A DNA stretch of 64,000 bases, taken from the NCBI GenBank assembly GCA_025362495.1, contig JANYGI010000154.1, positions 1 through 64,000 on the forward strand, in the 5' to 3' direction. A model generated the notes under the pieces. The model did not search any database. It was not told the origin of the DNA and saw only the letters and a list, made by a program, of their open reading frames with translations. Below are positions 25,934 to 34,930 of the stretch, piece by piece. The DNA comes from Byssovorax sp. (GTDB lineage: Bacteria; Myxococcota_A; Polyangia; Polyangiales; Polyangiaceae). Numbering within the stretch: the first letter of the stretch is position 1; each line of letters opens with the position of its first letter. Position numbers and translations under genes: made by a program.

Positions 25934-26263
25934 ATGACGTGGTCGATGCTGTCACCGGATCACCCGGATGGATGGGAAGGATTCTCCGAATCGAAGGCCG
26001 TGTCTGCGCTCCTGTGGAGTCGCCTGCAGACATGGCACTACCTGAATTTCACATCGAGCTCGTCGATGTGGGAAGATCGTGGCGACTCCGGCGCATCGCT
26101 CTACGCCGAGTACCTCGACGAGAGAATCATCGAGCTTGGCGTGGATCTGAGCGGTGATCGCGGACCAGCCGCGGATACCCTGAACGCTCTGCTCTCCGAG
26201 CTGGAGAGGACGTTCGGGCTCCGAGTGTCTCTCGGCGATGATGAGCCTGACGAGGTGCCTTGA
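25934..26263 (+). CDS. Small acidic hypothetical protein
   Basis: 109 aa starting MTWSMLSPDHPDGWEGFSES; no family is recognised. It is rich in Trp, Asp and Glu, with a C-terminal helix ADTLNALLSELERTFGLRVS and an acidic end DDEPDEVP. The overall character is of a small soluble protein, possibly of an immunity or antitoxin kind; this is a guess from composition only. It follows the 25019 gene by 96 bp on the same strand. Confidence 0.55.
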   Translation: MTWSMLSPDHPDGWEGFSESKAVSALLWSRLQTWHYLNFTSSSSMWEDRGDSGASLYAEYLDERIIELGVDLSGDRGPAADTLNALLSELERTFGLRVSLGDDEPDEVP

Positions 26264-26371
26264 TGCCGTCGGTCATCTTCCATCCCGCCGTGGTCCTGGC
26301 GCGCGGCCCCGTGTTCGCCCGCGCCGCTGCCGCGCTGGCTTTTCAGGGATTTTCATGGCAGATTTCGGCCC

Positions 26372-26590
26372 ATGGGTAACCCCGCGCTCGACCTCGGTCG
26401 ACTCAGCCGCGACGAACAGTTCGATCTGCTCGATCAGCTCTGGGAGGCCCTCAGTCGAGACCCGAAAGCGCTTCCGTCGAGCGAGCCTCAGAAGGCCGAG
26501 CTCGATCGGCGCCTCGACGATCTCGAAGCCGAGGGACCCGTCGGCCTCACCTGGAACGAGGTTGTCTGCAAGGCGCGAGCACGTCAGTAA
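26372..26590 (+). CDS. Addiction-module antitoxin-like protein (PF09720 / TIGR02574 type)
   Basis: 72 aa. The pattern LSRDEQFDLLDQLWEAL, then ELDRRLDDLEAEG..GLTWNEV matches the small addiction-module component family. Its members are antitoxins normally followed immediately by a RelE/ParE-type toxin. The stop TAA (26588-26590) overlaps an ATG (26590), exactly as in such toxin-antitoxin pairs, but the downstream frame closes after 17 codons. It is therefore an orphan antitoxin next to a toxin stub. Confidence 0.75.
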   Translation: MGNPALDLGRLSRDEQFDLLDQLWEALSRDPKALPSSEPQKAELDRRLDDLEAEGPVGLTWNEVVCKARARQ

Positions 26591-26643
26591 TGACTCTTCC
26601 GCTCGTGGAAACGCCGATGCTGAGTGGCCGTCACCCCGCCTGA
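26590..26643 (+). pseudogene. Remnant of a RelE/ParE-type toxin start
   Basis: ATG 26590 overlaps the antitoxin stop by one base and begins MTLPLVETP, the kind of N-terminus toxins of this class have. It then stops after 17 codons at TGA 26641-26643, inside the end of hemA on the other strand. I infer that the toxin body was deleted. The stub is too short for a similarity claim; the argument rests on the overlap and the gene order. Confidence 0.4.
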
Positions 26644-28025
26644 CGCCCCGTGGCAGCGAGCACGATACGCCCGCTCTCCTCGAGCCCTTCGGGGTTCGAC
26701 CGCCGCTCCGTGCCACGCCCCTTGGCGACCGCCTCGACTGGCTCGCTCCCCACCTCCGGCAAATCCCAGAGCTCGCGCACGGCATCGACGTAATCCTCGG
26801 CGCGCGGATCCGCCGCGAGGCCACGCAGGCGCGTCACCGGCCCGTGAAGGAGCTTGTTGGTCATCGCCTCGATCATCATCCCGAGGGCGTCGCGATCGGC
26901 CGCGGGGAGGTGCCTGAGCTTGCCGGCGAGGCTCCGCTCCACCTCGGCGGCGAGCACCGCGCGCGTGCGCCCACGCAAACCCACGATGGCCGGAGTCAAC
27001 GCCTGCTCCAGCGTCCAGTTCAGGAACGACACGGCCTCTTCCTGGGCGATCTCCTCGGCGCGCGAGGCCTCGACCGCTCTCCCCTGGCGCGAATCGGCCA
27101 CGATCTTCGAGAGATCGTCGACGTCGTAGAGGTACACGTTGTCGAGCTTGTTCACCGCGGGATCGACGTCGCGCGGGACGGCGATGTCGATCAGGAACAG
27201 GCTGCGTCCCTTGCGGGCCTTGCGGGCGCCCTTCACCAGATCGGTGGTGATCACGTAGCGCGGGCTCGAGGTCGAGGTGATCACGATGTCGGCGTCGACC
27301 ATCGATCGTTCGAGCTCCGACCACGGGCGGGCCTCGCCGCCGACGTCGGCCGCGAGGGCCGTGGCGCGCTCGGGGCTGCGATTGACGACGATCAGGCGCG
27401 CGCCCGCTCGGACCAGGAGCTTCGACGCGGCCTCGGCCATCTCGCCGGCGCCGACGAGCAGCGCCGTGTGGCCCTTGAGCTCGCCGAAGATCTCGCGCGC
27501 GAGATCGATCGCCACGCTGGAGACCGAGACCTGGCCTTCGCCGATCGCCGTCTCGGTGCGCACGCGCTTGCCGACGCGCACCGCGCGGTGCATCGCCTTG
27601 CCGAGCGTGGCGCCGAGGGCCTTGGTCCCGCGGGCGACGTCGATCGCGTCCTTGAGCTGGCCGAGGATCTGCGGCTCGCCGATCACCAGCGAGTCGAGCG
27701 AGGCGGCGACGCGGAAGAGGTGGATGATCGCGTCGTTGCCGTGCGATTTCACCAGATGACCGTTGACGCCGCTCCCGCCCATTCCAGCGAGCACCGAGGT
27801 GACGGCCTGCGTCGCGTCACGCAGCCCATCCGGGCCAGTGCCGCGGCCGGGCGGGGCGGCGTAGACCTCGACGCGGTTGCACGTCGAGAGCACGACGGCC
27901 TCGCCGACGGCGGGGTGCGCGGTGATGCGGCCGAGCACCTCGGGCAGCGCGTCGCGCCCGATCGCCAGGCGCTCGCGCACGTCGATGGGAGCGGTCTTGT
28001 GGGAGAGTCCGACGACGACGATCAC
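26631..28025 (-). CDS. hemA: Glutamyl-tRNA reductase
   Basis: 464 aa from GTG 28025 (VIVVVGLSHKTAPIDVRER). The catalytic Cys (residue ~49) lies in VVLSTCNRVEVYA. Further family blocks are HLFRVAASLDSLVIGEPQILGQ (split), KRVRTETAIG, SVSSVAIDLA, LVGAGEMAEAASKLL (NADPH domain), VNRSPERA, TSTSSPRYVI, FLIDIAVPRDVDPAV and the C-terminal dimerisation helices. It makes glutamate-1-semialdehyde from Glu-tRNA, the first step of C5 tetrapyrrole synthesis. Its start lies 5 bp after the ccsA-type gene, forming the common ccsA/hemX-hemA pair. Confidence 0.97.
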   Translation of the reverse strand: MIVVVGLSHKTAPIDVRERLAIGRDALPEVLGRITAHPAVGEAVVLSTCNRVEVYAAPPGRGTGPDGLRDATQAVTSVLAGMGGSGVNGHLVKSHGNDAIIHLFRVAASLDSLVIGEPQILGQLKDAIDVARGTKALGATLGKAMHRAVRVGKRVRTETAIGEGQVSVSSVAIDLAREIFGELKGHTALLVGAGEMAEAASKLLVRAGARLIVVNRSPERATALAADVGGEARPWSELERSMVDADIVITSTSSPRYVITTDLVKGARKARKGRSLFLIDIAVPRDVDPAVNKLDNVYLYDVDDLSKIVADSRQGRAVEASRAEEIAQEEAVSFLNWTLEQALTPAIVGLRGRTRAVLAAEVERSLAGKLRHLPAADRDALGMMIEAMTNKLLHGPVTRLRGLAADPRAEDYVDAVRELWDLPEVGSEPVEAVAKGRGTERRSNPEGLEESGRIVLAATGRQAG

Positions 28026-28030
28026 CGCGG

Positions 28031-28924
28031 CTACCCTCGGGTCTCCGTGACGATCGACGAGCCCGGGAGCGAGCCGCCGCTCGGAGGGCGAAGGCCCGAC
28101 GGACGCACGAGGTAGATCACGAGGACGGCCGTGGCGCACGCGAGGCCGGCGATCGTGCCGTACGCCGCGCGACGCCCGCGCCACCCCGCGGCCGCGCGCA
28201 GCAAGAGCACGCCGGCGATCAGGAACCACGTGGCGTAGCCGAAGATGGTCCGCATCACCTCGTCGGCGCTGCCCGTCTCGAGCTTCTGCGCCCAGTACGT
28301 GCCGCTGACGATGCCCAGCGTGAGGAGCGGAAATCCAGCGACGAGGAAGCGGTGCACGGCCTGATCGAGGGTGTCGAGCGGGGGGAGGACGGAGCGCCCT
28401 GCCGGGAGCTTCTTGGCCTTGATTCGTCGCTCCTGCACCAGGTAGAGGCCAGCCGCGCCGCCGGCCAGGAGGAAGAGCGCCACGCCGAGCAGGTTGGCGA
28501 GGACGTGGAGCGTGATGAACACCGGGCTCAGCCGCGGCTCGGGCATCGGCTTGCCGAGGAAGAACGTCCCGAGGAGGAACGCGAGGCCGAGCGGCGCGAC
28601 GAGCAGCCCGAGGGCCTGGATGCGGAAGCGACGGCGGAGCGTGAGGTACGCGGCGATGGAGAAGAGCGAGGCGATCGACAGGACGAAATGAATCGAATGA
28701 ATCGGGCAGACATGGGCGACGGCGCTCGCGAGGATCACGTAGCCGGCGTGCCCGATCGCCCCGAGCGCGAGGAGCCGCGGGGCCAGGTCGGCGCGCTTCT
28801 CGTCGGTCGGATCGACGATCCCGGCGCCGCGCAACCGGGCGATCTCGAGATAGAACAGCACGCTCGCCGCCCCGTAGAAGAGGAGCGCGAGCCCGAACGT
28901 CATGGCCGAGAGCGCCTGCGTCAT
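28031..28924 (-). CDS. ccsA: CcsA/HemX-type cytochrome c assembly membrane protein
   Basis: 297 aa with about eight hydrophobic helices. The conserved pieces PVFITLHVLANLLGVALFLL (a His in the second half), AAGLYLVQERRIKAKKLP, LDTLDQAVHRFLVAGFPLLT and LGIVSGTYWAQ match the CcsA/ResC/HemX family. It probably handles or exports haem for cytochrome c maturation, or tunes HemA as HemX does. It is directly upstream of hemA, so it is cotranscribed. The full WWD haem loop is not evident, so HemX-like rather than true CcsA remains possible. Confidence 0.8.
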   Translation of the reverse strand: MTQALSAMTFGLALLFYGAASVLFYLEIARLRGAGIVDPTDEKRADLAPRLLALGAIGHAGYVILASAVAHVCPIHSIHFVLSIASLFSIAAYLTLRRRFRIQALGLLVAPLGLAFLLGTFFLGKPMPEPRLSPVFITLHVLANLLGVALFLLAGGAAGLYLVQERRIKAKKLPAGRSVLPPLDTLDQAVHRFLVAGFPLLTLGIVSGTYWAQKLETGSADEVMRTIFGYATWFLIAGVLLLRAAAGWRGRRAAYGTIAGLACATAVLVIYLVRPSGLRPPSGGSLPGSSIVTETRG

Positions 28925-28975
28925 GGGGCTACGGTAGCGCGTTTGCGGCCGCGCGGAAGCGCAGCCGGAGCGGCC

Positions 28976-29365
28976 TCAGGCGGACTTCTGCGCGATCAGG
29001 CCGAGGAGCAGCGCCTCGTCGTTGGCCGTCGTCCCGCCGGGCGCCTGCTTGCGGTGCTCTTCGAAGGTCGCGGTCGGCGCGCCGACGAAGCCGGGGATCA
29101 CGTCGTAGGCGTTCTCGCCGATGATCATCGAGCTTTCCATGAGCTCGGCCCCGAGCTCGTTGAGGAAGGCATACGATTTCACGCGGCCGAGGAGCTCGTG
29201 CGGATCGTCGCTGCCGGTGACCTCGCGGAGCACGCGGACGGCCTCGATGATGCGAAAGCGCCGGCCTTCGCCCTTGATCGAGAGCTCGTCGTTCTTGAGG
29301 TCGACGCGGTCGTCGGCGAGCCACTCGTCGAGGGCCGCCTGGGGAAAGAAGACGCGATTGCGCAT
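28976..29365 (-). CDS. Hypothetical protein
   Basis: 129 aa starting MRNRVFFPQAALDEWLADDR; no named family is recognised. An N-terminal DEWLADDRVDLKNDEL and IKGEGRRFRI suggest a small beta/helix domain, and the rest is helical (HELLGRVKSYAFLNELGAEL). There is no signal or membrane segment. It lies between pssA and the ccsA-hemA pair on the same strand with short gaps (27 and 51 bp), so it may be in the same transcript. A housekeeping-associated gene of myxobacteria is likely, but the function is unknown. Confidence 0.65.
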   Translation of the reverse strand: MRNRVFFPQAALDEWLADDRVDLKNDELSIKGEGRRFRIIEAVRVLREVTGSDDPHELLGRVKSYAFLNELGAELMESSMIIGENAYDVIPGFVGAPTATFEEHRKQAPGGTTANDEALLLGLIAQKSA

Positions 29366-29392
29366 GGTGCGGACCGCTTATAGCACGCGTCG

Positions 29393-30223
29393 TCAGACGA
29401 CGTTGGGAGGCTCGGGGGGAGTGGAGTCGCGGGAGAGGGCGGCGCGCTCGCGGAGGCGGCCCGGCAGCTCCCACAGCGTCTCGCAGACGCCCATCATCAC
29501 GTAACAGCCGAGGAGCCACACGAGGACGAACGCCGGCTGGAGCTTGGCCGAGATGAAGGCGCTGGAGGCGGCGATCAGGCCGACGAAGATCACCGTCCGC
29601 AGGTTGGGCTTGATCTCCTTGAACGATCGGAAGCGAATGGTCGACACCATGAACGACGAGAGCACCAGGGTGACGACGAGGATCACCCAGGTGTACTCGG
29701 CCCCGCCGAGCATCCCGGCGGCAGCGTGGTTGGCCACCACGATCGACACGAGGATGCCGGCCGCGCCCGGAGTCGGGAGGCCGACGATGTACTTCGACGG
29801 CTTCGTCGGCTTGCCCGCTTCGCCCATCGTCAGGACGTTGAAGCGGGCGAGGCGGACGGCGCCCATCGCCGTGAAGATGAACGAGACGATGAGCCCGGTC
29901 GTGCCGAGTCGATGCAGCGTCCAGCTGTAAACGAGCATCGACGGGGCGACGCCGAACGAGACGACATCGGCCAGCGAGTCGATCTGGAGGCCGAACGAGC
30001 TCTGCGTCTTCGTGGCCCGCGCGACGCGGCCATCCATCGTGTCGAAGAACATCGCGAAGACGATGAGCAGGGCGGCGCGGTAATACTGGCCCTCGTCCCC
30101 GCTGGCCCGAGACGCGACCACGATCGCGTCGAAGCCACAGAAAATCGAGGACAACGTGATCAGGTTCGGTAGCAGGAAGAGCGTCTTCCTGAGATCGAAC
30201 CGGCGCTTCGTTCGCTTCGCCAT
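29393..30223 (-). CDS. pssA: CDP-diacylglycerol-serine O-phosphatidyltransferase
   Basis: 276 aa with several membrane helices. It starts MAKRTKRRFDLRKTLFLLPN. The CDP-alcohol phosphotransferase signature DGx2ARx8Gx3Dx3D is complete in FFDTMDGRVARATKTQSS and FGLQIDSLADVVSFGVAP. LPNLITLSSIFCGF at the start and FTAMGAVRLARFN after it are typical of PssA, as opposed to PgsA. It makes phosphatidylserine, precursor of phosphatidylethanolamine, in the inner membrane. No psd gene is adjacent in the window. Confidence 0.92.
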   Translation of the reverse strand: MAKRTKRRFDLRKTLFLLPNLITLSSIFCGFDAIVVASRASGDEGQYYRAALLIVFAMFFDTMDGRVARATKTQSSFGLQIDSLADVVSFGVAPSMLVYSWTLHRLGTTGLIVSFIFTAMGAVRLARFNVLTMGEAGKPTKPSKYIVGLPTPGAAGILVSIVVANHAAAGMLGGAEYTWVILVVTLVLSSFMVSTIRFRSFKEIKPNLRTVIFVGLIAASSAFISAKLQPAFVLVWLLGCYVMMGVCETLWELPGRLRERAALSRDSTPPEPPNVV

Positions 30224-30301
30224 CGTGAGCCAGCCTCCCGCCAGAGAGCGAGGTTAACGCTGTGCGCTAACGCGGCGCAACCGGATCTGGATCCGCCGAC
30301 G

Positions 30302-33300
30302 TCAGCGCTCGATTTTCGCGGTGCCCTTCTCGTTCCAGACCGCCTCGGGGATCGGCGCCGCAGGATCGTAGTGACAGATCATGGGGCGGTACTCGAGGCT
30401 CGGCCCGGATACCTCACCGGGCTTGCCGGCTCTGCCGGGCTTCGCCGGCGCGCTCGCGACGCGGAAGATCCAGGAGCGCGCGAGGTCACCCGACAGCACC
30501 GCGCTCACCGGGCTCTTCGCGACGCCGACGGCCTCCCACCCCGCGACGCACGGCGAGGTCGGCGAGCCATGCGCGATCGCCCCCGCCGTGAGCAGCGTGA
30601 TCGGCGCCGTGACGCCGACGGCGCTCTTCACGGGCGGCTCGCTCACCAGCACCGGGTGGCGCATCCCCGGGAACAGCACCTCGTCGCGCGAGCTCAAAAT
30701 CGCCTCGAAACGTGGGCTCTTGGCGCGATCGGCGGCCGAGCAGGGGCGCGGGCGATCTCCGAGATCGTAGAGCGTGGGCAGCGGCTCGGGGGCGCCGAAC
30801 GTGCCGTCCGCGCCGAGCGGCTGGAACACCGCCCACGCGTGCGGGCGGCGGCGATCGGCGGTGAGCGACGTCATCCCGATCGAGCTGCGCGAGCCATACG
30901 TCCAGTCGGCGTGCGAGACGAGCGGGCCCTCGCCGCGCGGCGGAGCGAGCGCGAGCGCGCTGAGGTCGGTCTGATCGTGCGCGCGGCGGCCGAGCAAGAT
31001 CGCGGTCACGTCGCCGCTCTCATCGCGCACCGTCGCGGTCCCGACGGGCACGCCGTTCACGAGCGTCACGTCGCCGTGCACCTCGACGTGGCCGTCGAGG
31101 CCGACGTCGGGGAACACCGGCAGCTCGATGCGCGAGACCTTGCCCGTGGGCTCGACGAGGAACGCGGGGGGCTTCGATCGATCGCTGCGGGGAGCCAGCA
31201 CCATGCCCTTCACCGAGACGGTGATCAGGCTCCAGAGCTGCGCGCCGTCGGGCGTCGCGTCGTGCGGATCGAAGGGCCCGGCGTCGGCGATCTTGCCGCG
31301 GCCGGTGCTGCCTTCCATGAAGTTTTCCCACGCGACCTCGACGTTGCGGAGCGACGCGCTCGGCTCCGCGGCGCCGTCTTTCTCGGCGGGGATCGCGGCG
31401 CGCACCGCGGCGTAGCCCTCCATCTGGAACGAGATCGTCGTGCCGAAGCGACCGCTCGCGGCGTGCGCGTCGAGCAGCGAACGCGTGGCCACCCTGGCGT
31501 CGCCCTCGCCGGATTCGGGCAGGTTCGCGCTCACGACTGCGGCCGCGCCCGTCGCGGGGTCCGAGGTGATCACCGACCACGCCGAGCGCCCGCGCATCAC
31601 CTCGCTGACCTGCGGCAAGCGCGACGCGTTGCCGTTGCCGAAGACGTGATCGACGCGCGTCCAGTGCGTCGTCGCCGCGAGATCGCAGACGATGGGCGTG
31701 AGCACCGCGGGCGCGCTCGACGGCGTCGCGTCGGCGGCGTGATCGACCGCGCCGGGATCGGGCGGGCCGCCCCAGCCGAGGCGCGTCACCGTCTCGCCGA
31801 AGAGACAGCCGGCCACCGAGCACACGACGGCGGTGCTCCCGCGGCCGATTTCACGGCCCAGCGCGGCGGGGGCGGCCTCTTCGTCCCAGGTCGCGCCGCC
31901 GTCGCTCGACTCGGAGATCCCCACGCCGTCGCGCGAGGTGATCGCCACGAGGCGCCGCCCGAAGCCGGCCATGATCGCGTCGTCGCCGGGCAGCGGCGCC
32001 TCGTGCAGGACGCGTCCATCTTCGTCGGTCGTCACGTACGTGAAGCCTCGATAGCGGATCACCATCAGGCCGACGGTGCCGTCTTCGCCGGGGCGGATCG
32101 CGCTCGTCTCGTCGACCTCGATGTAGTCCTCGACGGCCTCTTCGGGGCCCTCGTCGTCGTCGTAGTCGCGCGGCTTGCGCACCAGCTTCGGCCCGCGCGT
32201 CTCCAGCGATCGCTGCGAGAACGTCTCGCCCTCGTCGTGCGACACGAAGAGCGTGAGCTTCTCGTCCTTGCCGCGATGACCGAGAAAATAAGCCGAATGG
32301 CCGTCGAACGAGAACGTGGGCAGGAGCGCGGCAGAGGTGAGCTGCGGCGCCCCGGTGCTCTGCGCGACGAGCTCGGCCGGTCGATCGATCGGCGCGATCT
32401 TCGCGGGCGTCGGCGCCGCGGACGCCGACGGCGCGGGGATCGGCGCCGGCGCGCTCGCGCGGATCAGCAGCGGCGACGTCGGCTTGCAGCCCCCGGGATC
32501 ACCGCCGGCCTTGCACACGCCGGAGATCAGCGCGCTGCCTTCGGGTGAAACGGACACGAAGATCTGATCGGTGTCGGGCGTCGTCAGCCCCACGGGCTCG
32601 GTCCAGGTCGCTCCGCCGTCGCGGCTCCGGCGCACCGCGGCCCCGATGTCGGCGCCGTCGAGCGCGACGCACACGGCGTAGATCGTCTTGTTTCGCAGGC
32701 CCATCCGCACGCTGCCGCACCCGGCCGACCACGCGAGCGGGCCGAGCTCGAGCCGCCCGTCGATGCGTCCGCGCGCGAGCTGCCACAGATCGCCCTCGGT
32801 CTCGGGGCGCACCGCCTCGACGTAGCGATCGCCGTCGATGGCCGCGCGCCCGCCCTGCACCGCGGGCGCCGACGCGCCGCGGCCGACCTCGACGTCGATC
32901 GCCGCGCCGCGCGTCGGCAGCGAGCGCTTCGATCGCGTGAAGGCCGGCGTCGCCGCGGGATCCCAGCGCAGCGATTCGAAGATCCCCTGCGCGCCGATCG
33001 CGCCGCCCTCGGCGATCCCGAGGCGATGCGCGCCCACCGTCGGCGCGCTCGCGGGCGCCCACGTCGCGCCGCTGTCGTCGCTCGCGAAGAGCACCTCGGG
33101 GAAGCCGAGCGCCAGCGCGTGCGTCCCGGCGACGGCGACGTCGAGCACGCGCCGCGGCGGCGGTGACGCCACGGGGCGCCAGCCCGCGGCCGCGTCCCAG
33201 CGCAGCAGCTTGCCCTCGAACGTCGTCCCGAGCACCGCGTTGCTCGACGCCGCGACGCGGGAAAAAGGCTCCGGCGGCGTCACCGTGCGCGTGAAGGCCG

Positions 33301-33727
33301 CGAGCGGATCGGCGGCCTCGTAGAGCGCGCCGCTCTGCCCCGCGTAGAGCCACGATCCGCCCTCGCGATGGATCACGCTCACCAGATCCTCGGGCGCGAG
33401 CAGCTCCGAGGCCACGGCTTTGCCCGAGCAGCGCGTCGTCCCCGCGGCGCCGCTCTTCGTCGCCGCGGCCGTCGTCCAGCGCTGCCCGCCCTCGGCCGTG
33501 AAAGCGCATCCGCCGCCGGTGATCTCGGCCGCGGCGAGCGCGCCTTCGGGCGCGGGCGGGTGATAGTCCCAGCGCGCCGGCGTGACGAACAGCGGCGAGA
33601 GCGAGTCGATCGACGGCGCCGTCTCGCGCGGCTTGGCCCGGGAAATCGGCTGCGCCGCGCACGCGCCGAGGGGCGTGACGAGCGTGACGAGCAGCAGCGC
33701 GGCGCGCGATGCCTTCACTCGACCCAT
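30302..33727 (-). CDS. Large lipoprotein with BNR/Asp-box beta-propeller repeats
   Basis: 1141 aa from ATG 33727 (MGRVKASRAALLL..) with signal and lipobox PLGAC. Asp-box motifs SxDxGxTW recur: ASDDSGATWAPAS, RSRDGGATWTEPVGL, SHDEGETFSQRS and SSDGGATWDEEAA. They indicate sialidase-like propeller blades used as scaffold. Acidic inserts (YDDDEGPEEAVEDYIEVD) and Ala/Pro linkers separate the blades. No sialidase catalytic Arg/Tyr set was recognised. It is probably a surface or periplasmic binding protein. Its start overlaps the stop of the TolB-like gene by 13 bp, so the two are cotranscribed. Confidence 0.75.
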   Translation of the reverse strand: MGRVKASRAALLLVTLVTPLGACAAQPISRAKPRETAPSIDSLSPLFVTPARWDYHPPAPEGALAAAEITGGGCAFTAEGGQRWTTAAATKSGAAGTTRCSGKAVASELLAPEDLVSVIHREGGSWLYAGQSGALYEAADPLAAFTRTVTPPEPFSRVAASSNAVLGTTFEGKLLRWDAAAGWRPVASPPPRRVLDVAVAGTHALALGFPEVLFASDDSGATWAPASAPTVGAHRLGIAEGGAIGAQGIFESLRWDPAATPAFTRSKRSLPTRGAAIDVEVGRGASAPAVQGGRAAIDGDRYVEAVRPETEGDLWQLARGRIDGRLELGPLAWSAGCGSVRMGLRNKTIYAVCVALDGADIGAAVRRSRDGGATWTEPVGLTTPDTDQIFVSVSPEGSALISGVCKAGGDPGGCKPTSPLLIRASAPAPIPAPSASAAPTPAKIAPIDRPAELVAQSTGAPQLTSAALLPTFSFDGHSAYFLGHRGKDEKLTLFVSHDEGETFSQRSLETRGPKLVRKPRDYDDDEGPEEAVEDYIEVDETSAIRPGEDGTVGLMVIRYRGFTYVTTDEDGRVLHEAPLPGDDAIMAGFGRRLVAITSRDGVGISESSDGGATWDEEAAPAALGREIGRGSTAVVCSVAGCLFGETVTRLGWGGPPDPGAVDHAADATPSSAPAVLTPIVCDLAATTHWTRVDHVFGNGNASRLPQVSEVMRGRSAWSVITSDPATGAAAVVSANLPESGEGDARVATRSLLDAHAASGRFGTTISFQMEGYAAVRAAIPAEKDGAAEPSASLRNVEVAWENFMEGSTGRGKIADAGPFDPHDATPDGAQLWSLITVSVKGMVLAPRSDRSKPPAFLVEPTGKVSRIELPVFPDVGLDGHVEVHGDVTLVNGVPVGTATVRDESGDVTAILLGRRAHDQTDLSALALAPPRGEGPLVSHADWTYGSRSSIGMTSLTADRRRPHAWAVFQPLGADGTFGAPEPLPTLYDLGDRPRPCSAADRAKSPRFEAILSSRDEVLFPGMRHPVLVSEPPVKSAVGVTAPITLLTAGAIAHGSPTSPCVAGWEAVGVAKSPVSAVLSGDLARSWIFRVASAPAKPGRAGKPGEVSGPSLEYRPMICHYDPAAPIPEAVWNEKGTAKIER

Positions 33728-34875
33728 CGCGCGATGAACAGGTTCGTCTCGCCGGGGATCGAGCCGAGGCGGTTCGATGCGAACACCAGGTACTCTCCGC
33801 TGGGCGAGAACATCGGGAAGCTGTCGAAGCCGTCGTAGAACGTGATCCGATCGATCGGCGGCATCCCCGTGGTGTTCGGCGGCGCCTCGGGATCGACGAC
33901 GTACAGATCGAAGTTCGGCGCCTTGCCGGGCATCGGCGACGCGTCGAGGTTCGAGGCGAAGATCACCCGCCGCGAGTCGGGGAGGAACGCCGGCGCGAAG
34001 TTGGCTTTGCCGTTCTTCGTGATGGCGCGCGCGTTCTGCCCCTCGGCGCCGCCGACCATGATCTCCAGCGCCGTCGGCCGCACGAGGTGCTTCGCGAGCA
34101 GCGCGCGGTAGTCGTCGAGCTCGGCGCCGATGGGCCGGCTCGCGCGCCACACGAGGCGCCCGCCGTCAGGTGAGAACGTCGCACCGCCGTCGTAGCCCGG
34201 CGTGCTCGTGATGCGATGGATGTCGGTCCCGTCGGGCTTCGCCGTGTAGAGATCGATGTCGCCGTCGCGCGTGCTGGTGAACACCATCCGCGATCCGTCG
34301 AACGCCATCGTCGTCTCGGCGTCGTAGCCGGGGCTCACGATCAGCGGGCGACGATCGGATCCATTGGCCTTCGCCGAGTAGATGTCGAACTCGTCGAGCC
34401 CCCACGTGTACCCGAGCGATCGATCGGCCTTCGGCGGGCAGGTCGGGCCCGCGGCGTGCGTCGACGAGTAGACGATGCGATCGCCGCTCGGGTAATAGAA
34501 GAACCCGCAGGTCGTCTTGCCCTCGCCGCTCGAGACGCGCTTCGTCTCCCCGCTGCCGAGGTCGATCACGAACTCTTGATCGCAGGCCGCGCCGTCGCGC
34601 GTGGACTGGAAAATCAGGTGTTTCCCGTCGGGCGAGAAGTACCCTTCGGCGTTCTCGCCCTGAGCGAAGGTGAGCTGGCGCAGGTCCTTCAGGTGACGCT
34701 CGCGCGGATCGTTCGGCACGCTCTTGCCCGCCCGGACGCTGAAGGGGATCCACTCGGGCGTCGCGGTCGTCACGGCCGTGGGCATGTACCCGAGCGGCTC
34801 TTTCGGGGGCGGCTCGGCGGACGAGCAAGCTGCGAGGGCGGCCGCGAAGGCGAGGAGCGGGGCAGAGCGGAGCAC
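33715..34875 (-). CDS. TolB/PD40-type beta-propeller lipoprotein
   Basis: 386 aa with signal MLRSAPLLAFAAALAACS (lipobox LAAC). Repeats of the PD40 kind: EGYFSPDGKHLIFQSTRDG, FYYPSGDRIVYSS, MAFDGSRMVFTSTRDGDIDL, ATFSPDGGRLVWRASRP, FLPDSRRVIFASNLD and MFSPSGEYLVFASNR. They form a TolB-like six-blade propeller on the periplasmic side. No peptidase domain follows, so it is not a DPP-IV-like enzyme. Paired with the Asp-box lipoprotein by a 13-bp overlap, it suggests a two-component envelope structure of unknown purpose. TolA, TolQ, TolR and Pal are not nearby, so it is not the Tol-Pal TolB. Confidence 0.8.
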   Translation of the reverse strand: MLRSAPLLAFAAALAACSSAEPPPKEPLGYMPTAVTTATPEWIPFSVRAGKSVPNDPRERHLKDLRQLTFAQGENAEGYFSPDGKHLIFQSTRDGAACDQEFVIDLGSGETKRVSSGEGKTTCGFFYYPSGDRIVYSSTHAAGPTCPPKADRSLGYTWGLDEFDIYSAKANGSDRRPLIVSPGYDAETTMAFDGSRMVFTSTRDGDIDLYTAKPDGTDIHRITSTPGYDGGATFSPDGGRLVWRASRPIGAELDDYRALLAKHLVRPTALEIMVGGAEGQNARAITKNGKANFAPAFLPDSRRVIFASNLDASPMPGKAPNFDLYVVDPEAPPNTTGMPPIDRITFYDGFDSFPMFSPSGEYLVFASNRLGSIPGETNLFIARWVE

Positions 34876-34930
34876 GAGGGGAGGGTAGTACGAAAGCGGC
34901 CCGGGGTTCAGGGGAGGCGAAGCGCGAGCC

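Noticed and set aside
30371-32548. 725-codon plus-strand open frame
   Set aside because: It is antisense to the Asp-box lipoprotein, which has a lipobox and repeated Asp-box motifs. The antisense product is low complexity.
33715-34875. TolB of the Tol-Pal system
   Set aside because: The propeller repeats fit, but there are no tolA, tolQ, tolR or pal neighbours, and it is coupled to an Asp-box lipoprotein.
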